Shown here in pieces: positions 17,234-26,718 of a stretch of DNA of 64,000 nt. Positions within the stretch are counted from its first letter, which is position 1. Every line of letters begins with the position of its first letter. The translations under genes were made by a program, and so were the position numbers. This DNA comes from Ancylothrix sp036704045 (lineage in GTDB: Bacteria; Cyanobacteriota; Cyanobacteriia; Cyanobacteriales; Oscillatoriaceae): assembly GCA_036704045.1 (NCBI GenBank), contig DATNQM010000048.1, positions 80,165 through 144,164 of the forward strand, given 5' to 3'. The notes under the pieces were generated by a model. That model was not told where the DNA came from. It saw only the letters and a program-made list of their open reading frames with translations, and ran no database searches.

Positions 17234-18361
17234 TTACTTAAAAATTCCACCAAATAAACCTTGACCGCCTTTACCAGTATTCAACCCCTTATGCTTAGCT
17301 AATTGTTCCAACAAACCCCGTTCTTCATTGCTGATCCGAGTTGGAATATCAATCAAAACTGTAATTAAGTGGTCGCCACGACTAGCCGGGTTGCCTAAAC
17401 GGGGAACACCTTTGCTTTCGAGAGTCAAAACCGTATTTGGTTGAGTCCCTGGAGGAATTGTTAATTCTGAAGGCCCATCTACTGTGTTAACATCAATTCG
17501 GCAACCGAGGATAGCTTGTAAATAGCTAATTTTTACATCCGAGAGAATGTTAATTCCCTCACGTTTAAATTCGCTGTCATCATTAACAAACAAGTAAACA
17601 TAGAGGTCACCTGCTGGGCCACCACGTCCACCGGCATCACCTTCACCAGAGACCCGCAGACGAGTGCCACTATCAACACCGGCCGGTACAGTAATTTTGA
17701 GCTTTTTGGTTTCTTGTTTTTGACCGCGACCATTACAAGACTCGCATTTATCCTCAATAACTTGACCACTACCATTACAGGTAGGGCAGACAGAAACTTG
17801 AGTAAAACTACCAAAGGGGGTACGAGTAGCGCGGCGGACTTGACCACTGCCGGTGCAAGTGGGACAAGTGCGGGGACGAGTTCCCGGTTTTGCGCCTGTC
17901 CCGGTGCAAGCCTCGCAAGTTTCCAGATGAGAAATGCGAATTTCCTTTTCGCCGCCAAAAACCGCTTCCCGGAAGTCGAGGCGGAGGTCTAGGCGGAGAT
18001 CATCCCCACGCATTGGCCCACTGCGACGGCGTTGTTGCTGTCCTGCCCCTCCTGCACCGCCAGAGAAGCCATTAAAAAAGCTTTCAAAAATATCGGCAAA
18101 GCCCTCTGTAAAATCAGAATAGCCGGCCGCTGCCGCACCACTAGACACCCCCGCTTCGCCGTAGCGGTCGTAGCGAGAACGCATTTCTGGTTCGCTGAGG
18201 ACTTCGTAGGCGCGGTTAATTTCTTTAAACTTATCTTCGGCCCCTTCTTCTTTGTTGACATCGGGGTGATATTTACGGGCTAGGCGCCGGTAGGCTCTTT
18301 TAATTTCTTCTTTGTCTGCTTCGCGGTTGACACCAAGAATTTCATAGTAATCGCGGGCCAT
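17234..18361 (-). CDS. dnaJ: molecular chaperone DnaJ
   Basis: A full type I J-protein of 375 residues that stimulates DnaK's ATPase and delivers unfolded clients. It has the J domain with HPD (KYHPDVNKE, about residue 32), a Gly/Phe-rich linker (80-125), four zinc-binding repeats (CEACTGTG, CPTCTGSG, CPTCNGSG, CESCNGRG, about 150-215), and the C-terminal beta domains. It lies downstream of dnaK on the same strand, separated by 248 bases, completing a grpE-dnaK-dnaJ run. Confidence 0.97.
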   Translation of the reverse strand: MARDYYEILGVNREADKEEIKRAYRRLARKYHPDVNKEEGAEDKFKEINRAYEVLSEPEMRSRYDRYGEAGVSSGAAAAGYSDFTEGFADIFESFFNGFSGGAGGAGQQQRRRSGPMRGDDLRLDLRLDFREAVFGGEKEIRISHLETCEACTGTGAKPGTRPRTCPTCTGSGQVRRATRTPFGSFTQVSVCPTCNGSGQVIEDKCESCNGRGQKQETKKLKITVPAGVDSGTRLRVSGEGDAGGRGGPAGDLYVYLFVNDDSEFKREGINILSDVKISYLQAILGCRIDVNTVDGPSELTIPPGTQPNTVLTLESKGVPRLGNPASRGDHLITVLIDIPTRISNEERGLLEQLAKHKGLNTGKGGQGLFGGIFK

Positions 18362-18609
18362 AGAGCGCTCTTTTGGGTATTAATAACAAAAACTAGGCAA
18401 TTTCTCTCTGAAAAGCGCGAGTCTGCTTTGTGGTGTCAAACAGAACCGCACTGTATTTATCCTTTTCTTAATGTACTATAAGCGCAACGGCCTTGCGACC
18501 TTGCGGTGGAAGATGTTTAAGGGCGGGTTTCCGTCTGGATAGGTTTCGGTAATCCCTACTAACAAAAAACTCAGCCCTGTTGACTTTTAAAGTGGTGGAA
18601 GTTTTGGGG

Positions 18610-20460
18610 TTAAGGAATGGTAGGAGTTGCCGCAGTGGCGGTGCGGCTGCCGGTGCCTTGATAAACAGCGGTGCCGATAGAAAAGAGCAATGATTGAAAC
18701 TCATCAATACATTGTTTCATTTCTTCGAGACTGATTTCATCATTTTTGAGAGCAATTCGTAGATATTCGGCTTTTTGTTCAAGTTCCGATTTAGTATCGT
18801 CTGTAATCAGATCAGCATTTTCTTGAAGAGTTGCTTGATAGTTGTAGAACAAGCTATCTGCTTGGTTTTTCAAATCAGCAATTTCTTTACGACGCCGGTC
18901 TATTTCGGCATACATTTCAGCTTCCTGGCGCATTTTTTCTATTTCATTTTCACTCAGTCCGCCGGTACTAGTAATTTGGATTGTTTGCTCCCTTCCGGTG
19001 CCTTTATCTGTGGCAGAAACTTGTAAAATTCCATTGGCATCTATTTCAAAAGACACGTTAATTTGGGGAATACCGCGAGGGGCTGGAGGCAGGCCGGTGA
19101 GCAAGAATTTGCCCAAACTTTTATTATCTTTTGCCATTGCCCGCTCTCCTTGGAGAACGTGAATTTCTACCGATCTTTGACCATCTGTAGCCGTAGAAAA
19201 AAGTTGAGATTTACTACTAGGGATAGTAGTATTTCTTTCAATAATTTTAGTAAAAACTTCTCCTAAAGTTTCAATGCCTAAAGAAAGGGGAGTAACATCT
19301 AATAACAATAAATCTTGCACTTCGCCGCCTAGTACACCGGCTTGAATAGCGGCACCAAGAGCTACTGCTTCATCGGGGTTAACTGAACGGTCAGGAGTTT
19401 TGCCATTAAAAAATTTACTAATTGCTGCTTGAACCGCAGGGATACGAGTAGAACCGCCCACTAAAAGAATTCGGTCTATATCTTCTACCGTTAAACCGGC
19501 ATCCTTAATAGCTTGAGCAACTGGTTCCATTGTGCATTCCACCAAAGGTTTCACCAGTTCTTCAAAATTGGCGCGGCTGAGATCCATTTCCAGATGTTTA
19601 GGGCCCGATTCATCGGCGGTAATAAACGGCAAATTGATACTGGTACTGGTCATGGTAGACAATTCAATTTTGGCTTTTTCTGCCGCTTCCCGGATGCGTT
19701 GGAGAGCCATTTTATCTTCTTCAAGATTGATACCTTCAGTCTCGTAAAACTGTTGCATCATCCAATAGGCTAAACAAGTATCAAAGTCATCACCACCAAG
19801 GTGATTATTACCGGCAGTAGCTTTAACTTCAAAAACCCCATCACCCAGTTGAAGCACCGAGACATCAAAAGTACCACCACCAAGGTCAAAAACTAAAACT
19901 GTATGGTCTTCGTGTTGTTTATCAAGACCATAGGAAAGAGCAGCAGCAGTAGGTTCATTGATAATACGGAGGACTTCAAGACCGGCAATAGTACCGGCAT
20001 CTTTAGTTGCTTGACGCTGAGCATCAGTAAAATAGGCCGGTACAGTAATCACCGCTTGCTGGACTGTTTCGCCAAGATAACCTTCGGCATCCTGCTTAAG
20101 TTTTTGCAGAATCATGGCTGAAATTTCTTGGGGCGTATAGTTGCGGTTGCGGATTTGGACATCAACAGTATTATCACGACCGGCCACACAATTGTAGGGA
20201 ACACGAGAGCGTTCTTCTTGGGTATCATCCCAGCGCCGGCCGATAAAACGTTTAATGCTGAAGACAGTATTTTCGGCATTAGTCACCGCCTGCCGTTTCG
20301 CTAGTTGGCCAATCAAGCGTTCTTCACCTTTGCCAAATCCAACGATACTCGGTGTTGTCCGACCGCCTTCAGAATTTGGAATAACGATAGGTTGACCCCC
20401 CTCCAACACAGCAACACAACTATTTGTTGTTCCCAGGTCGATGCCAATGACTTTACCCAT
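18610..20460 (-). CDS. dnaK: molecular chaperone DnaK (Hsp70)
   Basis: An Hsp70 with the ATPase signatures IGIDLGTTNSCVAVL at the N-terminus, DLGGGTFDVSVLQ, and VGGSTRIPAVQ, then the substrate-binding domain (residues about 390-500) and a helical lid. Its position directly after grpE and before dnaJ marks it as the DnaK2-type housekeeping and heat-shock copy of cyanobacteria. The length of 616 is slightly short: the C-terminal tail is brief (TATAATPTIP) and lacks an EEVD-like end. The last codons read through a Thr/Ala-rich stretch, without signs of truncation. Confidence 0.97.
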   Translation of the reverse strand: MGKVIGIDLGTTNSCVAVLEGGQPIVIPNSEGGRTTPSIVGFGKGEERLIGQLAKRQAVTNAENTVFSIKRFIGRRWDDTQEERSRVPYNCVAGRDNTVDVQIRNRNYTPQEISAMILQKLKQDAEGYLGETVQQAVITVPAYFTDAQRQATKDAGTIAGLEVLRIINEPTAAALSYGLDKQHEDHTVLVFDLGGGTFDVSVLQLGDGVFEVKATAGNNHLGGDDFDTCLAYWMMQQFYETEGINLEEDKMALQRIREAAEKAKIELSTMTSTSINLPFITADESGPKHLEMDLSRANFEELVKPLVECTMEPVAQAIKDAGLTVEDIDRILLVGGSTRIPAVQAAISKFFNGKTPDRSVNPDEAVALGAAIQAGVLGGEVQDLLLLDVTPLSLGIETLGEVFTKIIERNTTIPSSKSQLFSTATDGQRSVEIHVLQGERAMAKDNKSLGKFLLTGLPPAPRGIPQINVSFEIDANGILQVSATDKGTGREQTIQITSTGGLSENEIEKMRQEAEMYAEIDRRRKEIADLKNQADSLFYNYQATLQENADLITDDTKSELEQKAEYLRIALKNDEISLEEMKQCIDEFQSLLFSIGTAVYQGTGSRTATAATPTIP

Positions 20461-20544
20461 AATGCCTTGAGGATAGATCCCTAAAATGTTTTTAGTAATG
20501 ATTCTAGGGTAGAATTCCGCATTTTTACGGATTTGCGATCACTT

Positions 20545-20579
20545 CGGGGTCAAATTTTTATAATTTTTGGATGACCCCG
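20545..20579 (-). other. hairpin in the grpE-dnaK spacer
   Basis: CGGGGTCA (20545-20552) pairs with TGACCCCG (20572-20579), 10 bases past the grpE stop on the minus strand. No T run follows. It may modulate readthrough from grpE into dnaK. Confidence 0.45.
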
Positions 20580-20589
20580 GAGGTGATAT

Positions 20590-21351
20590 TTAGGTCTCGC
20601 TGTCTGCTGGCGCTTCTGTTTGGTCAGTTTGGCTGGTCGGTTCGGGAGCCGCCGCAACTTTTACCATTGAATGACGCAAAACTTTTTCGCCCAATACATA
20701 GCCGCGTACAAGTTCTTCTGTAACCGTTCCTTCGGGGTACTGGTCGGTAGTTTCGCGCATAACTGCTTCATGGAAGTTGGGGTCAAAAGGTTGACCTTCA
20801 GGACGCATAGGAGAGACCCCAGCGCGTTTAAGACCATCGACCAAAAGCTTGTACACGCTTTGATAACTTTTGTGAATATTCATTTCGCTGTCAGTTTGAG
20901 GTTTAATGACTGACCGAGCGCGCTCAAAGTTATCGACCACCGGCAAAAGTTCCTTGAGAGTAGAACATTTGATTTGAATTTCTTGGTCTTCCTTTTCTTT
21001 TTGGGTACGCTTGCGAAAATTGTCAAAATCTGCCGCCAGTCGTGCGTACTGATTTTTAATATCTTCCAAATGCGCTTTTAGCTGTTCATTGTCTCGTGTT
21101 TTCGTTTCAATTTCCGCTTGAGCGATTGCTAAAGCTGTTTGATGAGAATCAGTCTGGGCACCAGTATAAGAACCTGCCATTGCTTGAGCATAGGCTTCCA
21201 AGTCTGGTGAACCAAGATCAGCTAAATCGACATCCGGTTGTTCGTCCGGGGCTGGGGCCGGTGGATTAGTTTGGTTAGCCGTTGTTGGAGAACCCCCGGC
21301 TGCTTCTTCGGGGTTTTGAGAATTATCACTTGATGTTTCAAAGTCGATCAT
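20590..21351 (-). CDS. grpE: nucleotide exchange factor GrpE
   Basis: GrpE releases ADP from DnaK. The core is recognisable by LKAHLEDIKNQYARLAADF and NFRKRTQKEKEDQ (the long coiled-coil dimerisation helix) and by the C-terminal wing GVSPMRPEGQPFDPNFHEAV and GYVLGEKVLRHSMVKVA. The 253-residue length includes a long acidic, Pro-rich N-terminal extension (residues 1-75), as is common in cyanobacteria. It is the first gene of the chaperone run. Upstream I see no CIRCE inverted repeat. Confidence 0.96.
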   Translation of the reverse strand: MIDFETSSDNSQNPEEAAGGSPTTANQTNPPAPAPDEQPDVDLADLGSPDLEAYAQAMAGSYTGAQTDSHQTALAIAQAEIETKTRDNEQLKAHLEDIKNQYARLAADFDNFRKRTQKEKEDQEIQIKCSTLKELLPVVDNFERARSVIKPQTDSEMNIHKSYQSVYKLLVDGLKRAGVSPMRPEGQPFDPNFHEAVMRETTDQYPEGTVTEELVRGYVLGEKVLRHSMVKVAAAPEPTSQTDQTEAPADSET

Positions 21352-22088
21352 TATCGGTCAATCCCACTCTACAAAATTGCGTCTGTTGGCTACAATCTAT
21401 GACAGTTAACCATTTTGACATTCTCTGACTTCTAATGGCACACTCCTCCCTTGAAGGTTCCCGTCCTAAAACTGTGCAATCAACCGACAAGAGCGATTGA
21501 AACTTAGCCTAGTGGCCAGAGTTGTTAAGGGATTGTAGGAGTCAAGGATAGGTGGGGGATATTACCCCTCAACACACGCCCAAGCAAGGCTATGCTAAAG
21601 TCAGCACCATAGCTTTAACAATTGTGGCGCAATCACCACTCAAAAACTACTCAAACCTATTGAAGGCGGTTAGACTAGGGTGGATCGTGTAAGCCTTATC
21701 TGAAGCCCTGCTACACTTCTCACCTTACTAGATATAGGAGGTAGTTTAGACTATTTTCACAGACAAAACTATAGCAAAGATTATAGTTAAACACTTTAGC
21801 CAACATGATAAAAGTTAGTTGTTGGCAAGTGGAGGTAATACTAAGAGAGTCTGGGTTTGGGGGTGCCGCTCAAAATTTAAACTTCTGACAGGATTAATAA
21901 CCCTAAAGCTTTACCTAAACCAACAGCGTGTGACGGTAGTTTGTGCAGATTGTCTCCAAAACTTCAAGCACAAACAAGATTTGTAAAAAAAATAACTTTT
22001 ATTGCAGTCTGCTGCCGAGAATACTCATACAAGCAGGCGAGGCGTGGTTTTTCTCACCAAAGGAATAAGGAGATCAAGTTAAACAGCT
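21352..22088. other. 737-bp divergent spacer, grpE / pilB
   Basis: This is the longest gene-free stretch in the window. It must contain the grpE promoter (heat-responsive in other cyanobacteria) and the pilB promoter. No open frame above 60 codons, tRNA, CIRCE element or repeat is visible. Its base composition is less AT-rich than other spacers (for example 21540-21720), so a non-coding RNA or a long pilB leader is possible but unproven. AAGGAG about 15 bases before pilB is its ribosome binding site. Confidence 0.4.
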
Positions 22089-24104
22089 ATGACTAATTAC
22101 TCAACAACAAAGCGGACGACTGCACTCGTAAGTATTCAGAGTAAATTTTCTCCGTTTGGCAACAAAGTCATTCAAGCAGGCTATGCGGACAGCACTCAGC
22201 TACAACAAGCCCTTAATAAAAGCCGGGAAGAAGGCAAATCTCTTCTAAAGGTTCTCGAAGAAATCACCGGTAAAGAAATTCCTCCAGAATTACTAAGGCA
22301 ATACAAAAAATTACAATTATTTGAGCTAAAAATCCTATTTGGAGTCGAAGCCTTTGACCCAGAAATAGCCCAAATAGCGCCTGAACAAATAGGTCAACTA
22401 ATAGAAACATTAATCAAAGAAGATATCTGCCGGCGGCACCAATTAATCCCGCTCTCAAAAGATGAGGGTAATTCCTCAGTTTTGGTGGCAATGGTTAATC
22501 CAGATAAACTCGATGCCCAAGATGATTTAAACCGTATTTTGCGACCACAAGGGCTATCGTGGCAACGACGGGTGATTGCCCAGGATGACTATCAGCAATT
22601 TATCTCGCAATACCTAGATGAGCAAGTTAAACAGCAAGCCCCAGCGGGCAAAAAACAAGCCCTTGACTTAGACATCAATGCCGAAGCCTTTGATAATGAC
22701 GAGGAATTAGGCGAAGCCGAAGTGACTGATGTAGACGGCATGGACTTAAACAAAGCGTTGGGAGAAGCAGAATCCCCGCCAATTGTCAAGGCCGTTAACC
22801 AAATCCTTGCTCGTGCCCTAACCGATGGAGTATCGGATATTCACATCGAACCCCAAGAAGAATATCTGCGAATTCGGATGCGTAAAGACGGCGTGTTGCA
22901 CGAAGTAACCCGAATGCCGAAAAAAATTATCAACCCGCTGATTTCGCGGTTTAAAATTTTGGCAGATTTAGATATTGCTGAACGCCGCAACGCTCAAGAC
23001 GGAAGAATTCGACGGATTTTCCAAGGTCGGACAGTGGACTTTCGGGTAAACTGTTTGCCCAGCCGCTACGGCGAAAAAATCTGTATGCGGATTTTGGACA
23101 ACTCTTCTACCCAGCTTGGGTTAGATAAGTTGATTAGTGATCCTGAAGCCCTCGCTAAGGTGCGGGATATGGCTTCTCGGCCTTTTGGGTTGATTTTGGT
23201 GACAGGCCCAACCGGCTCAGGGAAATCTACCTCGTTGTATTCTGTTTTGGCCGAACGTAATGATCCTGGGGTAAATATTAGTACCGCCGAAGATCCGATT
23301 GAGTATGCTTTGGAAGGAATTACTCAGTGCCAGGTGATTCGGGCAAAGGGGTTAGACTTTACCAATTTACTGCGGGCCTTTATGCGACAAGACCCGGACG
23401 TGATTTTGGTGGGAGAAACCCGCGACCACGAAACGGCAAAAACCGCTCTGGAAGCAGCCTTGACCGGCCACTTAGTGTTAACAACTCTGCACACCAACGA
23501 CGCAGCCGGTGCTATTGCTCGTTTGGATGAAATGGGTATTGAACCGTTCATGGTCGGCGGTGCCTTAATTGGTGTGCTGGCTCAGCGCTTGATGCGGCGA
23601 GTTTGCGGCGAGTGTAAGGTTGCTTATATACCTACTGCTGATGAGTTAGCCCATTATGGCTTATCGGTTGCACGAGAAACAGATCACACATTTTATAAAG
23701 CTAACTTTGTACCACCGGCAGAACGAGCGGCTCGTAAGGAAGCGGGAACTTTATGTCCTAAGTGTAATGGTACTGGCTATAAAGGACGGGTTGGTGTATA
23801 TGAAGTGCTGAAAAATACCGAAGCCTTGGCTACTTTAATTTCTCAACGGGCTCCAACCGAGCAAATTAAAGAAAAAGCTGTTGAAGAAGGAATGGTGACT
23901 CTGTTGGCCTATAGCATCAACTTAGTCCGCCAAGGTCATACCACTTTTGAAGAAGTAGAAAGGGTGACTTTTACAGACTCTGGTTTGGAGGCGGAACTGA
24001 AGGCTAAACGTAAAGTAGGGTTGACTTGTAAATGCTGTGGGGCCGGTTTGCAACAAGAATGGCTAGATTGCCCCTACTGTATGACTGCTCGCTTTAAAGA
24101 CTAA
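22089..24104 (+). CDS. pilB: type IV pilus assembly ATPase PilB
   Basis: The hexameric motor that drives pilus extension, needed for twitching and for natural competence in cyanobacteria. The 671-residue protein has an N-terminal MshEN/GspE-N domain (c-di-GMP-binding in relatives; residues about 25-180), then the ATPase core with Walker A GPTGSGKS at 373-380, the Asp box, and the tetracysteine CGEC...CPKC-type zinc region near residue 505-565. A further Cys pair set at the C-terminus (CKCCG and CPYC) forms an extra zinc ribbon. It heads the pilB-pilT-pilC run. Confidence 0.95.
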   Translation: MTNYSTTKRTTALVSIQSKFSPFGNKVIQAGYADSTQLQQALNKSREEGKSLLKVLEEITGKEIPPELLRQYKKLQLFELKILFGVEAFDPEIAQIAPEQIGQLIETLIKEDICRRHQLIPLSKDEGNSSVLVAMVNPDKLDAQDDLNRILRPQGLSWQRRVIAQDDYQQFISQYLDEQVKQQAPAGKKQALDLDINAEAFDNDEELGEAEVTDVDGMDLNKALGEAESPPIVKAVNQILARALTDGVSDIHIEPQEEYLRIRMRKDGVLHEVTRMPKKIINPLISRFKILADLDIAERRNAQDGRIRRIFQGRTVDFRVNCLPSRYGEKICMRILDNSSTQLGLDKLISDPEALAKVRDMASRPFGLILVTGPTGSGKSTSLYSVLAERNDPGVNISTAEDPIEYALEGITQCQVIRAKGLDFTNLLRAFMRQDPDVILVGETRDHETAKTALEAALTGHLVLTTLHTNDAAGAIARLDEMGIEPFMVGGALIGVLAQRLMRRVCGECKVAYIPTADELAHYGLSVARETDHTFYKANFVPPAERAARKEAGTLCPKCNGTGYKGRVGVYEVLKNTEALATLISQRAPTEQIKEKAVEEGMVTLLAYSINLVRQGHTTFEEVERVTFTDSGLEAELKAKRKVGLTCKCCGAGLQQEWLDCPYCMTARFKD

Positions 24105-24130
24105 AACAGCTAAGAGAAATCTAAGGGTTA

Positions 24131-24228
24131 GGATGTCTTGTTTGGGTTTAAAGGCTGGTAACCAGGGAAAGAGTTTATGAAACTCAAGACTTTTGGGCAA
24201 ACTAAAACAAACCCAAATTAAGGCATCC
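24131..24228 (+). other. branched hairpin in the pilB-pilT spacer
   Basis: GGATGTCTT (24131-24139) pairs with AAGGCATCC (24220-24228, one G-U). Inside that, TTTGGGTTT (24141-24149) pairs with AAACCCAAA (24209-24217). Within this closed loop lie two small hairpins, CTGGT/ACCAG and GAGTTT/AAACTC. The result is a multi-branched RNA fold filling the spacer, 27 bases after the pilB stop and 73 before pilT. No U run follows the outer stem. Confidence 0.55.
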
Positions 24229-24301
24229 AACGATACCCTTATTTCTTTGTTGGAGTGCTAAGTAAAATAAAAACTCAATTTCCCATTTAGGAGACATAGC
24301 A

Positions 24302-25402
24302 ATGCCAGATTACATGATTGAAGACGTAATGGAGTCACTGGTCGAACAAGGCGGCTCGGATATGCACATTCAAGCTAGTGCGCCTATTTACTTTCGGGTC
24401 AGCGGTAAACTGACTCCTCAACTGCAATTTGGAGAAATTTTGGAGGCTCAAGATTGCCAACGTCTGATCTTCAGTATGCTCAACAATAACCAGCGCAAAG
24501 ATTTGGAGCAAAACTGGGAACTGGATACTGCTTATGGTGTCAAAGGGTTGTCTCGATTTCGGGTAAATGTGTACCGGGAAAGGGGTTGTTGGGCTGCTTG
24601 CTTGCGGGCTTTGGCTTCTAAAATTCCTAATGCGGATGCTTTGGGGGTTCCGATGGTGCTGCGGGAATTAACAGAACGACCTCGTGGAATGTTGTTAGTC
24701 ACCGGCCAGACAGGCTCAGGAAAAACAACAACGATGGCGGCTTTAATTGATTTGGTAAACCGGACGCGAGCAGAACATATTTTGACGGTGGAAGACCCTA
24801 TTGAATATGTTTATCCGAATATCAAAAGCTTGATTCATCAACGCCAAAAAGGTGAAGATACTAAGACGTTTGCTAATGCTTTGAAGGCGGCGTTACGGGA
24901 AGATCCAGATATTATTTTGGTCGGAGAAATGCGAGATTTAGATACGATTGGTCTGGCAATTTCGGCCGCAGAAACCGGTCACTTAGTGTTTGGAACTTTG
25001 CACACTAACTCGGCGGCTTCTACTGTAGACCGGATGCTGGATGTGTTTCCTCCTATTCAACAACCGCAGGTTCGTGCACAATTAGGGGGTGCGCTGGTGG
25101 GGGTTTGCTCTCAAAACTTGGTGGTGAAGATTGGGGGTGGCCGGTGTTGTGCTCAGGAAATTATGGTGAATAACACTGCTATTGCTAACTTGATTCGGGA
25201 AGGCAAAACTTCTCAAATTTATTCGGCCATTCAAACGGGAATGAAGATGGGAATGGTGACGATGGAAATGGCATTAGCTAAACTGTATAACGAGGGCAAG
25301 GTTAGCTGGGAAGCGGCAATGGGTAAAGCTGGTAAACCAGAAGAACTTTCTCGGTTGATTGGGCCGGCCCCAGCAGGAGCAAAGGCCGGTGGTGGTCATT
25401 AA
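24302..25402 (+). CDS. pilT: type IV pilus retraction ATPase PilT
   Basis: The motor that depolymerises pili, giving twitching movement and DNA uptake. The protein has 366 residues: an N-terminal PAS-like domain (DMHIQASAPIYFRVSGKL), Walker A GQTGSGKT at 135-142, VGEMRDLDTIGLAISAAETGHLVFGTLHTNSA-type motifs near 220-245 (Walker B and His box), and the PilT-specific AxxNLIREGK motif near residue 300 (NTAIANLIREGK). An ATG at 24302 follows AGGAGA. It sits between pilB and pilC. Confidence 0.96.
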   Translation: MPDYMIEDVMESLVEQGGSDMHIQASAPIYFRVSGKLTPQLQFGEILEAQDCQRLIFSMLNNNQRKDLEQNWELDTAYGVKGLSRFRVNVYRERGCWAACLRALASKIPNADALGVPMVLRELTERPRGMLLVTGQTGSGKTTTMAALIDLVNRTRAEHILTVEDPIEYVYPNIKSLIHQRQKGEDTKTFANALKAALREDPDIILVGEMRDLDTIGLAISAAETGHLVFGTLHTNSAASTVDRMLDVFPPIQQPQVRAQLGGALVGVCSQNLVVKIGGGRCCAQEIMVNNTAIANLIREGKTSQIYSAIQTGMKMGMVTMEMALAKLYNEGKVSWEAAMGKAGKPEELSRLIGPAPAGAKAGGGH

Positions 25403-25415
25403 AAAACGGTGGTGA

Positions 25416-25485
25416 TGGCGAACCAATAAAACAGGAACACTTGAACAAAAATAATTGTTTTAAAGGGATGTTTTAAGGTTCGCCA
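25416..25485 (+). other. long hairpin in the pilT-pilC spacer
   Basis: TGGCGAACC (25416-25424) is exactly complementary to GGTTCGCCA (25477-25485), and AAAACA inside it pairs with TGTTTT. An inner AACAA/TTGTT stem caps the structure. It starts 14 bases after the pilT stop and is not followed by a U run, so it is probably a processing or attenuation element rather than a plain terminator. Confidence 0.55.
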
Positions 25486-25589
25486 AAACTAAAAATTAGT
25501 GTATAAACGCAACAATTAAAAATTCAAAAGTTAAATTTTAGCAGTTTAATTGTTGATTTATAAAAAAGCAAATCTTAGGAGAAGAAATT

Positions 25590-26714
25590 ATGGCTGTGGC
25601 ATCAGTAAATGCTGGTGGTAAGAAAGATAAAGCCGGTGCAAACAAGGGATTTGATTTGAGTGCAATGTTGGCGAAAATTACGGTTAAAGACAAAGCCGTT
25701 TTTTCTCGTCAGCTTGCAGTTATGTTTAATGCCGGTTTACCGATTGTAAAAGCAATTGGGGTGTTATATGAACAGTGCGAAAACCCGAAATTAAAAAAAG
25801 CTCTTGGTTCTATTAAAGCGGATATCGAAACTGGGATTCCCCTTAATGAGTCGATGCGGAAATTTGATGATTGCTTCGATAAACTCTACTGCGCGATGAT
25901 TCAGTCGGGGGAATTAGGGGGGGTATTAGATAAGGTTTTGAATAAGTTAGCAATTATGCTAGAAAAGTCTGCGAAACTTCAAAACCAAATCAAATCAGCT
26001 TCTTCTTACCCGAAGGCAGTAGGAACGATTGCAATTTTGGTATTTTTTGGAATGACAACTTTTTTGCTGCCAACTTTTGCCAAGATTTTTACTGAATTGG
26101 GTTCAACTTTGCCGCCGCTGACGGTGTTTATGTTGGCTTGTAGTGAGTTTTTCCGTACTCCTTGGAAACTGGGTTCTTTGATAGCAACTCTTTTTGCCAT
26201 AAAAACGGCCTATAGTGCTTATTACAAAACTCCCACTGGACGATTACAAATTGATGGAATTATGCTCAAATTACCTTTGATTGGGGATTTGCTGCAAAAG
26301 GCTGCTGTGGCTCGTTTTTGTGGAACTTTTGGGATGTTAACTGGTGCTGGTGTTCCACTTTTAACTTGCTTTGAAATTGTGGCGGATACGGCGGGAAATC
26401 AGGTGATTTCTAATGCAATTATGAAGGCTAAAGGAGAAGTGGAACAAGGAGGAAGTTTAACTGTAGCTTTTGCAAGAGAAAAAGTTTTTCCTAATATGGC
26501 AATTTCAATGATGGCTATTGGGGAAGAGTCGGGGGAAATTGATAAAATGCTGCAAAAAGTTGCCGATTTCTATGAAGATGAAGTTGAGCAAGCAGTTAAA
26601 GGTTTGAGCAGTATGTTGGAACCGATTATGATGGTGGGGATTGCCGGTTTGGTAGGGGCAATTCTGATGTCAATGTATTTGCCTATGTTTGCTGTGTTTG
26701 AAAAATTGGGTTAA
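25590..26714 (+). CDS. pilC: type IV pilus inner-membrane platform protein PilC
   Basis: A GspF/PilC-family inner-membrane protein that links the PilB/PilT motors to the growing pilus. Two T2SSF domains (about residues 40-165 and 245-365) are each followed by hydrophobic segments; three membrane helices are evident. Signatures are FSRQLAVMFNAGLPIVKA in the first domain and ARFCGTFGMLTGAGVPLL in the second. The length of 374 is slightly shorter than the usual ~400. Its start ATG at 25590 is preceded by TAGGAGAAG. Confidence 0.95.
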   Translation: MAVASVNAGGKKDKAGANKGFDLSAMLAKITVKDKAVFSRQLAVMFNAGLPIVKAIGVLYEQCENPKLKKALGSIKADIETGIPLNESMRKFDDCFDKLYCAMIQSGELGGVLDKVLNKLAIMLEKSAKLQNQIKSASSYPKAVGTIAILVFFGMTTFLLPTFAKIFTELGSTLPPLTVFMLACSEFFRTPWKLGSLIATLFAIKTAYSAYYKTPTGRLQIDGIMLKLPLIGDLLQKAAVARFCGTFGMLTGAGVPLLTCFEIVADTAGNQVISNAIMKAKGEVEQGGSLTVAFAREKVFPNMAISMMAIGEESGEIDKMLQKVADFYEDEVEQAVKGLSSMLEPIMMVGIAGLVGAILMSMYLPMFAVFEKLG

Positions 26715-26718
26715 GGGG

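Noticed and set aside
17533..18283. Several 60-140-codon frames over dnaJ in both directions
   Set aside because: They coincide with the well-supported DnaJ gene in other frames and show no domain of their own.
21352..22088. Search for tmRNA, 6S RNA, RNase P RNA and CIRCE in the grpE-pilB spacer
   Set aside because: None of their conserved motifs was recognised by eye. No such feature is claimed.
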